This document shows positions 43,229 to 51,231 of a DNA stretch of 64,000 bases, in pieces; position 1 is the stretch's first letter; every line of letters starts with the position of its first letter. Location: the NCBI GenBank assembly GCA_027886865.1, contig JAPCJR010000006.1, positions 1 to 64,000 on the forward strand, read 5' to 3'. Both the position numbers and the translations under genes were made by a program. The notes under the pieces are model-generated. The model did no database searches and was not told the DNA's origin. It was given only the letters and a program-made list of their open reading frames with translations. Source of the stretch: Nitrososphaerota archaeon. Lineage in GTDB: Archaea > Thermoproteota > Nitrososphaeria > Nitrososphaerales > UBA183.

Positions 43229-44982
43229 TTCCGGTGAGCGCTGAGACGGACGGCGGAATCCTGTCCAAGATCAAGTGGAAGGTCAGGAACGCCCTCCCGA
43301 TAAAGGTCGATTCGATCGGGATCGTCGAGAGCCGCTACCTGGCCATGTTCAGGGGGGACAGCGCCCGTCTTTTCTCCCTGCTCAGGGTCGGGCTGTCCGA
43401 GACCGTCGATGACGCGAGACTGGACTACTCTACCGCGGTCAGGATCACCCTGCAACAGCAGAGGATGAAGGGGCTCTTCGACGGCCTCCACCGGTCCAAG
43501 ATACCGTTCCTGTACCTCATCCTAGTCAAGCCAGGAGAGCAGGGTGACGACGACAACCAGGTCTTCGAGTTCGACCTCGTCGTGGGCACTTGGTTGGACG
43601 TCAAGTCCAAGGAGGCCCAGGCCTCGATGCCGGCGCTGGAACAGAACGCCAGCGTACTGGCTGCGACGCTAGCGGTCGGCGTGCCCAACTCCGCCGTGAG
43701 AAGGCTGACCCGGAACGAGCTGAGGGACTTCGCACAGAACCTCCTGCAGCCGACCGAGCCGAAGCTCTCGCAGGTGGCCGACTCCTCCACGATCAGCAGG
43801 CTCGAATCGTTCGACGGGCGCAGCCCGATGGTCCAAAACTCCTCGAGCGCGCCGGACTTCTACATCCCCAACTCCGCCGAGTCGGGGACGAGTGGGATCC
43901 TGCTGGGCAAGGTCCGGACGCGCTCCGGAACCTTCCACGAGTTCCGGCTTCAGCTCGACGACCTGAGGAGGCACACCACGATAATAGGGATGACCGGGGC
44001 GGGTAAGTCGACCAGCGCGTCCGTGATAGTGCGGCAGGTGGCGGGGATGGGGCTCCCGGTGATGGTCCTCGACTGGCACAACGAGCACGGGGACCTGATC
44101 AGGTCCATAGGGGGCCAGGTCCTGGCCCCGGGCAAGGACCAGTTCACGATCAACCCGCTCGACATGACCTCGGCCACGGACCCGATAGAGCACATCGCCA
44201 TGATAACCGACATCTTCTCAGACATCTACCATTTCACGCACCCACAGGCCTACATGTTCAGGAACACGTTGCAGCGCTGTCTCGGGGAGACGTCGGAGAA
44301 CGAGGTCCCCACTCTCTCTTCGCTGGTGAAGGTGATCGAGTCGTGGCCCCTCAGGTCGGCGTATGACAACGAGACAAAGGTGGCCCTCCTCAGGAGGCTC
44401 GTCCCGCTCACCGAGGGGCAGGTCGGAAGGGCGCTCAACGGGCCGTCGAGCCACACGGTCGACGAGCTGCTTGACAAGGTGCTGTCAGTCGAACTGGGCC
44501 ACATAAGAGACATACAGACCAGGACGATCTTCGTGGACATACTGCTGAAGATGATCTACGAGTACAGGGTCAGCAGAAGGGGCAAGATGGAGCACCTGCT
44601 CGTCGTGGAAGAAGCCAGGAACGTGGCGCCGGTCAGGAGGGAGGAAGACCCGCCGAGCGTCGGCGAAAGGATGATCTCGGAGCTGCGGAAGTTCGGCGAG
44701 GCGATAGTGTTCGTGGCGCAGTTCCCGACGCAGGTGGCATCCGAGGTGATAAAGAACTCAGGGGTGAGGGTCATCCACAGGGTATCGTGGGCGGAGGACC
44801 TGAAGCTGATAGGCGACGCCCTGAACCTGAACAAGGAGCAGCTGGCGCACGTGGCGAACCTGGGCGTCGGCGAGGCGGTCATCAGCCTCACGAGGCTCCA
44901 GAACCCGATATTGGTTCAGGTCGACGCAGGCTCCGTCCTCGGCGTCGAGAGGAGGGACCTGAGCTTGGTCGAGGAGTCGTAG
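43225..44982 (+). CDS. HerA/VirB4-like DUF87 ATPase
   Basis: The protein of about 585 residues has an N-terminal 240-residue domain. The HerA-like ATPase core follows: a HAS-barrel (GILLGKVRTRSGTFHEFRLQLDDLRRHTTIIGMTGAGKS region) with Walker A GMTGAGKST and Walker B LLVVEEARNVAP. A C-terminal arginine-finger segment (SWAEDLKLIGDAL) is present. GTG 43225 overlaps the pilin stop. HerA proteins pump DNA or drive conjugation. Placement in a pilus operon suggests DNA or protein transfer coupled to the pilus, though this is inference. Confidence 0.82.
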   Translation: MIPVSAETDGGILSKIKWKVRNALPIKVDSIGIVESRYLAMFRGDSARLFSLLRVGLSETVDDARLDYSTAVRITLQQQRMKGLFDGLHRSKIPFLYLILVKPGEQGDDDNQVFEFDLVVGTWLDVKSKEAQASMPALEQNASVLAATLAVGVPNSAVRRLTRNELRDFAQNLLQPTEPKLSQVADSSTISRLESFDGRSPMVQNSSSAPDFYIPNSAESGTSGILLGKVRTRSGTFHEFRLQLDDLRRHTTIIGMTGAGKSTSASVIVRQVAGMGLPVMVLDWHNEHGDLIRSIGGQVLAPGKDQFTINPLDMTSATDPIEHIAMITDIFSDIYHFTHPQAYMFRNTLQRCLGETSENEVPTLSSLVKVIESWPLRSAYDNETKVALLRRLVPLTEGQVGRALNGPSSHTVDELLDKVLSVELGHIRDIQTRTIFVDILLKMIYEYRVSRRGKMEHLLVVEEARNVAPVRREEDPPSVGERMISELRKFGEAIVFVAQFPTQVASEVIKNSGVRVIHRVSWAEDLKLIGDALNLNKEQLAHVANLGVGEAVISLTRLQNPILVQVDAGSVLGVERRDLSLVEES

Positions 44983-45485
44983 TCGAGCGTCCAGTCGATC
45001 CAGGGCCCCGCGTGGACGGCCCTGGCCGTATAGTCATCGGCGATCTTCCGAGCCACGGACGCCGGCTTCGAACCTGTCGTGTCGTACTCATGGACTGCAC
45101 CGGCGCCGAACGCGCTGACGCTCGCATCGAGCACGACTCCGATGAGCTCTGCCTCGACGTTTTCGATGACCTTCTCGTGGGAATAGCCGCGGGCGGTCAG
45201 CCGGCTCTTGAGCTCAGCGGGCTCGCAACGGATGACGGCGACAAAGTCCGGCTCGCCCTTTCGTAGGACGTCGGGGGCCAGGTGGCCGAACACGACGGCG
45301 TGCGAGAGGTCGTTCTTCAGGAGCTTTGACCTGAGCTTCCTCAGGTCGACCCTGTACCCTCCTTTTGTCTTGCTAGCAGCGTCCTCGAGAGCGACGGCGT
45401 TCACGTCTATCAGGCGCGACTTCGTGAGTCCAGCGAGGAGCGGGGCGATGGACTTCTTCCCGGTCCCCGGCGACCCGGTGAGCAC
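44916..45485 (-). CDS. AK6/Fap7-like nucleotide kinase with altered P-loop
   Basis: The 189-residue protein matches AK6/Fap7: a P-loop GSPGTGKKS near the start, FGHLAPDVL, VIRCEPAELKSRLTARGYSHEKVIENVEAE, and a C-terminal helix. Fap7 assists small-subunit ribosome maturation with uS11. The P-loop has Lys where Thr/Ser normally binds Mg, so activity may be reduced. The only start is GTG 45485, very close to the P-loop. The 3' end overlaps the converging HerA gene by 67 nt. Confidence 0.75.
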   Translation of the reverse strand: MLTGSPGTGKKSIAPLLAGLTKSRLIDVNAVALEDAASKTKGGYRVDLRKLRSKLLKNDLSHAVVFGHLAPDVLRKGEPDFVAVIRCEPAELKSRLTARGYSHEKVIENVEAELIGVVLDASVSAFGAGAVHEYDTTGSKPASVARKIADDYTARAVHAGPWIDWTLDYDSSTKLRSLLSTPRTEPAST

Positions 45486-45619
45486 CAGCAGGCCCGTGTT
45501 CTTCAGCCTCGTCTCACCGGGCTTTGAAAGCGCCTTCGCAGTTAATTAAGCCTGCGGGGCGCGACTGGCTCCGGGCGGGTCCGGAGCGGAGGGGTCCGGC
45601 CGGAGTGGCCGGATGCAGG

Positions 45620-45781
45620 CTACTTGCCCGTCACGACGTTCTTGCCTTGATAGAGTCTTACCCCTACCACGACGACGGCGGCGATGATCAGGATGTTGAT
45701 CAGCTCGCCTCCGATGCCCCCGATTATCCCGAGGAGCCACAGCGCGACCAGAACTAAGGCTACGGTCCAGAAAAGGTCCAA
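45620..45781 (-). CDS. lmo0937-like small membrane protein
   Basis: The 53-residue protein reads DLFWTVALVLVALWLLGIIG, then GIGGELINILIIAAVVVVG and a basic end. It has the two-helix layout and the WLLGxIGGIGG motif of the lmo0937 family, which is widespread and of unknown role, often in stress regulons. TTG 45781 is used. It lies just downstream of the frameshifted gene at 45795. Confidence 0.68.
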   Translation of the reverse strand: MDLFWTVALVLVALWLLGIIGGIGGELINILIIAAVVVVGVRLYQGKNVVTGK

Positions 45782-45794
45782 GCTAGGTCAGCTC

Positions 45795-45922
45795 TTAGAA
45801 GTGCAGCCCGGCAAACCCGAAGAACGCGAGCACCGCGACCACGAGTACGACCAAGACCACGACCCAAGGCCTCCTATTGCTTTCCTGCTTGTCCCCAGCG
45901 GGAAATCGATGTTATTTGACAT
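45795..45922 (-). pseudogene. Small single-TM protein gene with a one-base frameshift
   Basis: A leaderless-type start ATG 45922 lies 25-30 nt after a TATA box (fwd 45944-45954). It opens MSNNIDFP, then the frame runs into a Trp/Ser-rich nonsense tail. If one C is added to the CCC run (about 45907), the frame continues PAGDKQESNRRPWVVVLVVL and a full membrane helix ending GLHF, 42 residues in all. So the DNA has either a one-base deletion or a sequencing error in a homopolymer. Confidence 0.55.
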
Positions 45923-46143
45923 ACTATTGTAATACGTGATTCGATATATACACATTTACATATGTTGGCGACACATTTCAATATATCCGATTCGGTCATG
46001 AAAAACGAGCGTATTGCTCACGGCAGGGTGTCGATTGCAGCGAAACGGGACGCTCGGGAATCGCAGGCTGCATCGGCTCGACGTCCTCGTCTCTTGCTAT
46101 CGGATAAATACAACTCGAGCCGACGACTCAGAAGGCGAGTGTC

Positions 46144-46347
46144 TTGAGCGTCGACGACCCTAAGGAATCAGAGGAGGAATCTAAGGCGATAGAACAGGAG
46201 CGCGAAGAAGCGGCCGAACCGACGGTCGAATCGGAAGAGGAAGCAGAATCAGAAGAGATGGAGGACGAAACTGAAGAAGAATCGGAAGAGCACGAGTCTG
46301 AAGAGATCGAAGACAGGGAGGATGGGACCTTGAGCGATAATAAATGA
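46144..46347 (+). CDS. Highly acidic low-complexity mini-protein
   Basis: The 67-residue product starts MSVDDPKESEEES and is more than half Glu/Asp/Ser, without hydrophobic core. TTG 46144 follows a TATA element (GGATAAATAC, 46101-46110). A second small acidic gene at 53922 starts MSVEDDESEDE. Such tails can bind chromatin or metal ions, but no family is recognised. Confidence 0.5.
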   Translation: MSVDDPKESEEESKAIEQEREEAAEPTVESEEEAESEEMEDETEEESEEHESEEIEDREDGTLSDNK

Positions 46348-46421
46348 GGTGGGCCAGGGGGCAAGACGATAAGAGAGAACCTGTTGGCGATGCCTCAGGC
46401 TCCCTTGTTTGATCAGGGGGG

Positions 46422-46736
46422 TCACGGATGTGGATATACCACTACGTAACCGTAGTCCAGTGAGAAGCTAGCGCAAGACAGTGAGCTACACCCTGCAAAT
46501 ATCGTTGCGCCCGTACCAGCGGCCGCTATCGTGAGTGCCTGCTGAGAGGTGTCTGGAGTCGCGAATTGACCAGGTCCCGGAATGGTCGGTGTTCCGCCAC
46601 CAACTTCCTCGGCGACGAGGAGAGGAGACCCATCACCACGAAACCGAAGGAAGTCACCGCTTGACTCCCCTGTTCGAATCTCATCGGCCCCACCAGGTAT
46701 GCCATTCAAATCCGCGTCTTTCATTAGGCCGGACAC
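46422..46736 (-). CDS. Hypothetical protein, doubtful
   Basis: The 104-residue frame lies 14 nt downstream of the HTH_10 regulator on the same strand. The second half (ALTIAAAGTGATIFAG, SFSLDYGYVVVYP) looks beta-rich and secreted-like, but no signal is seen. Codon third positions are less GC-rich than in neighbouring genes. It may be a real accessory gene, a fragment, or chance. Confidence 0.35.
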   Translation of the reverse strand: MSGLMKDADLNGIPGGADEIRTGESSGDFLRFRGDGSPLLVAEEVGGGTPTIPGPGQFATPDTSQQALTIAAAGTGATIFAGCSSLSCASFSLDYGYVVVYPHP

Positions 46737-46750
46737 GCGCTCAGAGTGGC

Positions 46751-47497
46751 CTAGTGAGGCAGGCCCATGCGGCGACTCCCTTTCGTTCCCGTGGAATCCT
46801 GCCGGGCCGGGGTCATGCTGATGTACGGGGCGATGGAGCGGAGGACCTTCCCCTCGGCCTTCCGCAGGTGCTCCTCATACGTGGTCCTCGGGAGCCTGAG
46901 TTTGCTGGCCATCTCCTCTGAGGTCGTCTTCTTTGGAACTTGGTAGTACCCGTTCTCGAGTGCAAAAACCAGCGCCTGAACCTGCTTCTTCGTAAGGCCG
47001 CCAAAGAGCGCGGCGGTCGAGACTAGCATCGTCTCCTTGACCGCTCCCGAAGGTATCGAACGGCGGGAGATTATCTCGACTTTGCAGAAGGTCTCGAGTT
47101 CCACCAAGAGTTTCCTCATTTCCTTCTCGCTGAAGGAGATGAGTCGGTAATACTCCCAGCCCCCCTTGAATGTGGTGGGTTGGAGCGCCAGACAGTTGTA
47201 CTTCTCGAAGACCGGGCTCACAGGGGTTGGGACGTTGTCGCATCCGCAGCGCGAGACGACGATCTGGACGTTGCGGTTGCTGTTCCACTTTCGGATTACT
47301 TTGCTCTGCAGGGCCTTCTCGAGCGACTTGATGTCTTTCTGAAGACCGTCGAACACCGCCGGGTCGTCGGAGGAAATTTCCATGACGTCGTTCACGTTGT
47401 TGCACCAGGAGGCTATCAGTAGCGCGGGATTGTTCTTCGAGAGTTCGTTGAAGGGACAGTCATGCTGCAACCTTAGTGCCGTCTCCTGCAGAGTCAT
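46751..47497 (-). CDS. HTH_10 (Bat-type) transcriptional regulator
   Basis: The 248-residue protein ends in the archaeal HTH_10 domain (LTKKQVQALVFALENGYYQVPKK, then MASKLRLPRTTYEEHLRKAEGK). The N-terminal 175 residues form a sensor-like domain with a Cys cluster (DCPFNEL, SRCGCDN). ATG 47497 lies 26-30 nt after a TATA element (fwd 47523-47529). Inverted repeats lie directly upstream of that promoter, which suggests autoregulation. Confidence 0.85.
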   Translation of the reverse strand: MTLQETALRLQHDCPFNELSKNNPALLIASWCNNVNDVMEISSDDPAVFDGLQKDIKSLEKALQSKVIRKWNSNRNVQIVVSRCGCDNVPTPVSPVFEKYNCLALQPTTFKGGWEYYRLISFSEKEMRKLLVELETFCKVEIISRRSIPSGAVKETMLVSTAALFGGLTKKQVQALVFALENGYYQVPKKTTSEEMASKLRLPRTTYEEHLRKAEGKVLRSIAPYISMTPARQDSTGTKGSRRMGLPH

Positions 47498-47531
47498 GAT
47501 GCAGTCGGAGACGAGCCTCGGCTATAAAGCA

Positions 47532-47597
47532 GGTGCCGGCGTGTGCCGGTCATCCGTCGGCCCGCCTCCGCCTCAGAATGCCGGCCTATGCCGGCAT
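47532..47597. promoter_or_regulatory. Paired GCCGG inverted repeats upstream of the HTH_10 gene
   Basis: ATGCCGGC and GCCGGCAT (47578-47585 and 47590-47597) form a perfect inverted repeat with a 4-base spacer. A related imperfect copy, TGCCGGCGTGTGCCGGT, lies at about 47533-47550, next to the regulator's TATA box. They also lie before the divergent gene at 47644, so they could control both. Confidence 0.55.
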
Positions 47598-47643
47598 CAA
47601 GGATATGCGGGGCGAATCCTCCAGCATCTTTTGGCGAAAACAC

Positions 47644-47982
47644 ATGAAAGCAATCAACGGTAAAATGCAATTGGTGATCAAGAGCGAAAAGGTGCGCAGG
47701 TTCATAGAGTTCGAGGTACCGCTGATGACGCCTCGCGGGAAGGTCGGTGCGGAAAAAAAGCGAGCGATAGTGTACGACTACGTGCTCGACGAAACACAGA
47801 AGCTAGCGTTGAATGAGGCACGGGAGTTGGCGAGAGAGCGGGGCCTCGCTCTCAAAGTGACCGACCTTTCGCGACAGGGTTTTCTCAGGCGAATTGTAGC
47901 TTTGGGCATGGACAGAATCGGTGGACACGTTTGGTCACGTTCGAACTCTTTATTGGCTGCACCTGACGACTGCCGGAGATAA
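47644..47982 (+). CDS. Hypothetical protein, 112 aa
   Basis: The soluble, charged protein has a beta-rich start (MQLVIKSEKVRRFIEFEVPL) and a helical second half (DETQKLALNEARELARERG, LALKVTDLSRQGFLRRI). The last 25 residues look unstructured. I do not recognise a family. It is divergent from the HTH_10 regulator and shares the inverted-repeat region, so it may be its target. Confidence 0.5.
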   Translation: MKAINGKMQLVIKSEKVRRFIEFEVPLMTPRGKVGAEKKRAIVYDYVLDETQKLALNEARELARERGLALKVTDLSRQGFLRRIVALGMDRIGGHVWSRSNSLLAAPDDCRR

Positions 47983-48040
47983 TCACTCAGACGGCGGATA
48001 TCGACGAGTCTCGTCGGCCCCACCGCCTTCTCGATTTCCT

Positions 48041-48324
48041 TCAGGTCCGAACTCGCTTGGCGATCTTCCCCATGAAGTAAAGGCCGATAACGAGGAATCC
48101 AAAGAACGTCATCAGGAGGTACTCCTTGTCCGGCGGCGGAGTTATGTGCGCTACGTTGTCGTAGGTCTGGAACACGCCGCTCACTCCCCAGGAGTCGATG
48201 ACCCCGAACTCGTAGGTATCGTTCAGGTCATCGGGAACGATAGCTCATAGGACACTAAGTATCCAAGAGGGGACACGTCGACGAACCTCCAAGTCTTTGG
48301 CAGGATGCATGAACCTATCCCCAA
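48041..48324 (-). pseudogene. Decayed membrane protein gene (frameshifted)
   Basis: The 3' half reads DDLNDTYEFGVIDSWGVSGV and so on, then a membrane helix (LLMTFFGFLVIGLYFMGKI) and a basic end, a convincing single-pass protein C-terminus. No start codon precedes it before a stop. In a neighbouring frame the upstream DNA reads PKTWRFVDVSPLGYLVSYEL and would join it at about 48233 if one base were restored. Further upstream both frames are broken. Confidence 0.5.
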
Positions 48325-48513
48325 CCGAACCACACACGAACGTCCGTGAGGACCTTAGCCAGGTATGGTGTACCCTTTTGTCGCCATTATCACCTTACAG
48401 AACGCGATTTTTGATATGGAGTCAGGCGTCTCAACTTGATCCCACCATACGAACTTAATGCAACTCCAATATGACTTATTTGGATAAATGGAGCACAAAA
48501 TGAGCTAATTAGA

Positions 48514-48588
48514 TGCCCCGAGCGGGATTTGAACCCGCGTCGCTACCTCGAGAGGGTAACATGCTTGACCGGTCTACACCATCGGGGC
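48514..48588 (-). tRNA. tRNA-Glu (CTC)
   Basis: On the minus strand the acceptor is GCCCCGA with TCGGGGC and discriminator A. Anticodon stem TTACC/GGTAG holds loop CTCTCGA, giving anticodon CTC. T-stem GCGGG/CCCGC holds TTCAAAT. CCA is not encoded. A TATA-like element (fwd 48619-48628) lies about 30 nt upstream, between it and the histone gene. Confidence 0.95.
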
Positions 48589-48648
48589 AATCCGTGGTGC
48601 CCCCTTTGGACTAAGTGGATTAAAGCTTGCTTCCGCTGTTGGAGATGC

Positions 48649-48870
48649 TCAGGTCTTCAGTACCGCTTTGGCGGCAAGCTTCACGTCCGACGGCTTGACG
48701 GTCTTCCTGCCGGCGTGCTTGGCCATCTCGATGGCCTGCTTCGCCACCTGCGTCCCGATATCCTCGAGGACGGCTCTAAGCTCCATGGCCGCGTCGTCGC
48801 CAACTCTATCGGCACCCGCCTTCTTTATCAAGCGGTACACCGCTGCTAAGCCAAACTCAGACTCAGACAT
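48649..48870 (-). CDS. Archaeal histone
   Basis: The 73-residue protein is a single histone fold: [22 protein letters not shown], the long middle helix [27 protein letters not shown], and [16 protein letters not shown]. It wraps DNA as dimers or longer stacks. ATG 48870 lies 25-30 nt after a TATA element (fwd 48893-48903, GATAATTAAAC), so the transcript is nearly leaderless. Confidence 0.95.
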   Translation of the reverse strand: MSESEFGLAAVYRLIKKAGADRVGDDAAMELRAVLEDIGTQVAKQAIEMAKHAGRKTVKPSDVKLAAKAVLKT

Positions 48871-49063
48871 ACCGTTTCGAAGCAGACGGGGCAGATAATT
48901 AAACGTTTAGTGTCAAAACGATTGCATCTCACCTCCATTCCCGTTCGTCTGGATGATTTTCACCGTTTGACCCAAAGAGGTCAGGATAACGAGGAATATC
49001 CCGTGAGGGGTGTGGATTTGCGCCTCCACAGGAGATATATCGGTGCGGACGGGGGGAAACCGC

Positions 49064-49795
49064 ATGAACCTCGTTGACGCTCACGTCCACCTCGCCAGTT
49101 ACGGGAGCCACGCCGAGGTCATCGGAGCGGCGAAGGCAACGCGCACCACGCTGCTCTCCTGTACGGTGAACGCCGCCGAGGCCACGGTGAACCTCGGACT
49201 CCGGGACGAGAATCCGGGAACGGTACGCTGCTTCCTGGGCGTACACCCGTCCGACGTCTCCGAAAAGCTTCCGAGCGACGTCCTCGGCGACCTGTTCAGC
49301 AAGGCCGACGGCGTAGGGGAGATCGGCCTGGACGCGAAATACTCCGACGCTACCCCGGGCAGTCTGCAGATGAAGGCATTCCTCGACCAGCTCGGCGTCG
49401 CGGAGAGACTGGGAAAGCCGGTTGAGGTGCACAGCCGAGGCTCCGAGGCTGCCTGTCTGGCGGCGCTCACCAGCTTCAAACCGAAGTCTGTCCTCATGCA
49501 TTGGTTCGAGGGAGAGGATGAGATTCGGGAGGTCGCTTCGAGAGGATACTACGTCTCGGTCGGTCCGGCCATCCTCTACTCCAAGAAGATAAGGCGCATC
49601 GCTTCGTCTGCCCTAGGCGGCAGCCTGCTCACGGAGAGCGACGGGCCGGTGAGCTACAAGGCGCTGGGAGGCAGGAGCGGGCCCGCACTGGTCCCCAGCG
49701 TCGTTTTCCGTCTGGCTGAGACGAGAGGGACCTCGTTCGAGGACCAGGCGCGGGAGGTCGAGGGCAACCTGCACAGGTTCCTGAGCGGCACGTAG
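49064..49795 (+). CDS. TatD-related metal-dependent hydrolase
   Basis: The 243-residue TIM-barrel protein has the HxH metal motif (DAHVHL), Glu in GEIGLDAKY, His in EVHSRG and LMHWF, and Asp in LLTESDGP, all in the family order. TatD enzymes are 3'-5' DNases or related phosphodiesterases. ATG 49064 lies about 30 nt after a TATA box (GATATATCG, 49030-49038); an in-frame ATG at 49010 is rejected. Confidence 0.85.
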   Translation: MNLVDAHVHLASYGSHAEVIGAAKATRTTLLSCTVNAAEATVNLGLRDENPGTVRCFLGVHPSDVSEKLPSDVLGDLFSKADGVGEIGLDAKYSDATPGSLQMKAFLDQLGVAERLGKPVEVHSRGSEAACLAALTSFKPKSVLMHWFEGEDEIREVASRGYYVSVGPAILYSKKIRRIASSALGGSLLTESDGPVSYKALGGRSGPALVPSVVFRLAETRGTSFEDQAREVEGNLHRFLSGT

Positions 49796-49806
49796 GCGGT
49801 CGCCCG

Positions 49807-50388
49807 TCAGGCGTACTTTCTCTTCGACGCCCATGCAACTATGGTGCCGATGTTGATCTCGTACTTGGTAACCGTGTACCCATATCCGTTCAGGATGGAC
49901 TGCAGAAATGCGAAGGAGCACTCGGTCGACTCTATCCGTCTGCCGGCCCCGACGATGCTGATGTCTATCGAGTCTGGGACCCTTCCCCGCGTTATCTTGA
50001 GCTGCTTGAGCGGGAGGAGGAGAGCGAAGTCCTTCCCCAGGAGAGCGAGCTGGTCGATGTCCGCAGCCGCGATCTTGAGGATTCCAACGAGCCTGCTTCC
50101 AAGGTCGCTGAACATCTTCAGCAAACCCTCCTTGTCGTCGGCGTACTCCTTCGCGATGAGCTCATCCACGAAATCGGAGGGGAATGTGATCACGTCCACC
50201 TGCTTCAGCACGGCTACTGTCCTCCAGAGACCATAGAGCTCGGCCGGGTCTCCCCCTTCGGAGGATATCTTGGCCATGGTCGAGAGCGCTTCGTTGGCAT
50301 ACGCGAAAAGAGTCTTGTTCGACCGCTTCGCCTCTGAGGAGAACTCGTCGAATACCGCCTGGTCGACCGAGATGTTCGTCCGTGTCAT
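49807..50388 (-). CDS. Protein with N-terminal RHH-like segment, function unknown
   Basis: The 193-residue protein begins TRTNISVDQAVFDEFSSEAK, which resembles a ribbon-helix-helix DNA-binding start. The rest is a mixed domain of about 140 residues with VDVITFPSDFVDELI and a C-terminal beta part (DISIVGAGRRIESTECSFAF). ATG 50388 lies about 30 nt after a TATA element (fwd 50415-50424). A regulator is possible but unproven. Confidence 0.58.
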   Translation of the reverse strand: MTRTNISVDQAVFDEFSSEAKRSNKTLFAYANEALSTMAKISSEGGDPAELYGLWRTVAVLKQVDVITFPSDFVDELIAKEYADDKEGLLKMFSDLGSRLVGILKIAAADIDQLALLGKDFALLLPLKQLKITRGRVPDSIDISIVGAGRRIESTECSFAFLQSILNGYGYTVTKYEINIGTIVAWASKRKYA

Positions 50389-50494
50389 CGCAGCGACCAC
50401 AAATCCGCCCGTCCGTATTTAATCGATTCATCGGTGTGTGCATTTGCACGCAGGTATGGGCATCTGCCCGGATGGTGTTTTATCTCCTGGTCCG

Positions 50495-50932
50495 ATGAAA
50501 GACCGACGAGGCGTCAAATTGAGCAAGCTTCAGATTGCTACCTCAGGAGTCCTCGTACTTTCGGCTATCATCGGCGCGACGATACTTAGGACGGATGGCT
50601 ATCTCTGGGCGGCTGCGCCCTCCCATGCATACGGCCTCATCGCTTTCGCGGCCGTGGACCTCGGTCTTGCGATGGTCGTCTGGAGGGCGACCAAGAAGGT
50701 CCTGCTTGCGTCGGCACTGCTGGGCGCGGTCCAGTTCACGGCGATGGCAGGGGATGTATTTGTCGGCCAGCCTGCAGGACTCACGGCCTCCCTCTGGGAG
50801 CAGTACCTCCTCGGGGACACCTATTTCGTGGTCCTCCTCTTCGTGCAGCTCGTGGTCGTAGCCGTGGCGCTGCTGGGACTAGTCTATCGCCAGTCCGCGG
50901 ACTCGACCGTCCTCAAGGTCCTGGAGCCTTGA
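50495..50932 (+). CDS. Four-TM membrane protein of unknown function
   Basis: The protein of about 145 residues has four hydrophobic helices (IATSGVLVLSAIIGATIL; AYGLIAFAAVDLGLAMVVW; VLLASALLGAVQFTAMAG; YFVVLLFVQLVVVAVALLGL). No family is recognised. ATG 50495 is given; TTG 50519 fits a TATA-like element (50477-50484) better and would remove only polar residues. Confidence 0.6.
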   Translation: MKDRRGVKLSKLQIATSGVLVLSAIIGATILRTDGYLWAAAPSHAYGLIAFAAVDLGLAMVVWRATKKVLLASALLGAVQFTAMAGDVFVGQPAGLTASLWEQYLLGDTYFVVLLFVQLVVVAVALLGLVYRQSADSTVLKVLEP

Positions 50933-51022
50933 ATCACCCGTTCTTGCCCTCTTCGCGCCCGGAGAACTCGTTCACCGCGACAGCAAGCTTAATCTAGCCT
51001 CCCGCGGGGGCGAGTATTAGAT

Positions 51023-51226
51023 TTGGACAGAGTTCGGAGGATTTCCGAGGAGATGCTACTGAAGTTCCCGGGTGTCTTCGGAACCGATTATCAGGAGAAC
51101 AAGGAGCACCTTAACAAGGTCGCGATCATTCAATCCAAGATGGTAAGGAACAAAGTTGCGGGTTACATCACAAAGATGAACGGCAGGGCGGCGGACGAGG
51201 AAGAGGTCGAGAAGCAGGCGGAGTAG
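51023..51226 (+). CDS. rps17e: Small-subunit ribosomal protein eS17 (S17e)
   Basis: The 67-residue protein has the S17e hallmarks: an N-terminal basic helix (DRVRRISEEMLLKFPGVF), the FGTDYQENKEHLNKV block and KMVRNKVAGYITKM. An acidic tail follows. TTG 51023 starts a short-leader transcript. It is followed 5 nt later by the SerK-like gene. Confidence 0.93.
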   Translation: MDRVRRISEEMLLKFPGVFGTDYQENKEHLNKVAIIQSKMVRNKVAGYITKMNGRAADEEEVEKQAE

Positions 51227-51231
51227 GCTCC

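Noticed and set aside
45962..46147. 61-codon frame in the AT-rich spacer
   Set aside because: Arg/Ser-rich product, no promoter at the right distance and no family; probably chance.
47532..47597. CRISPR-like repeat
   Set aside because: Only two short, imperfectly related inverted repeats without regular spacers or cas genes.
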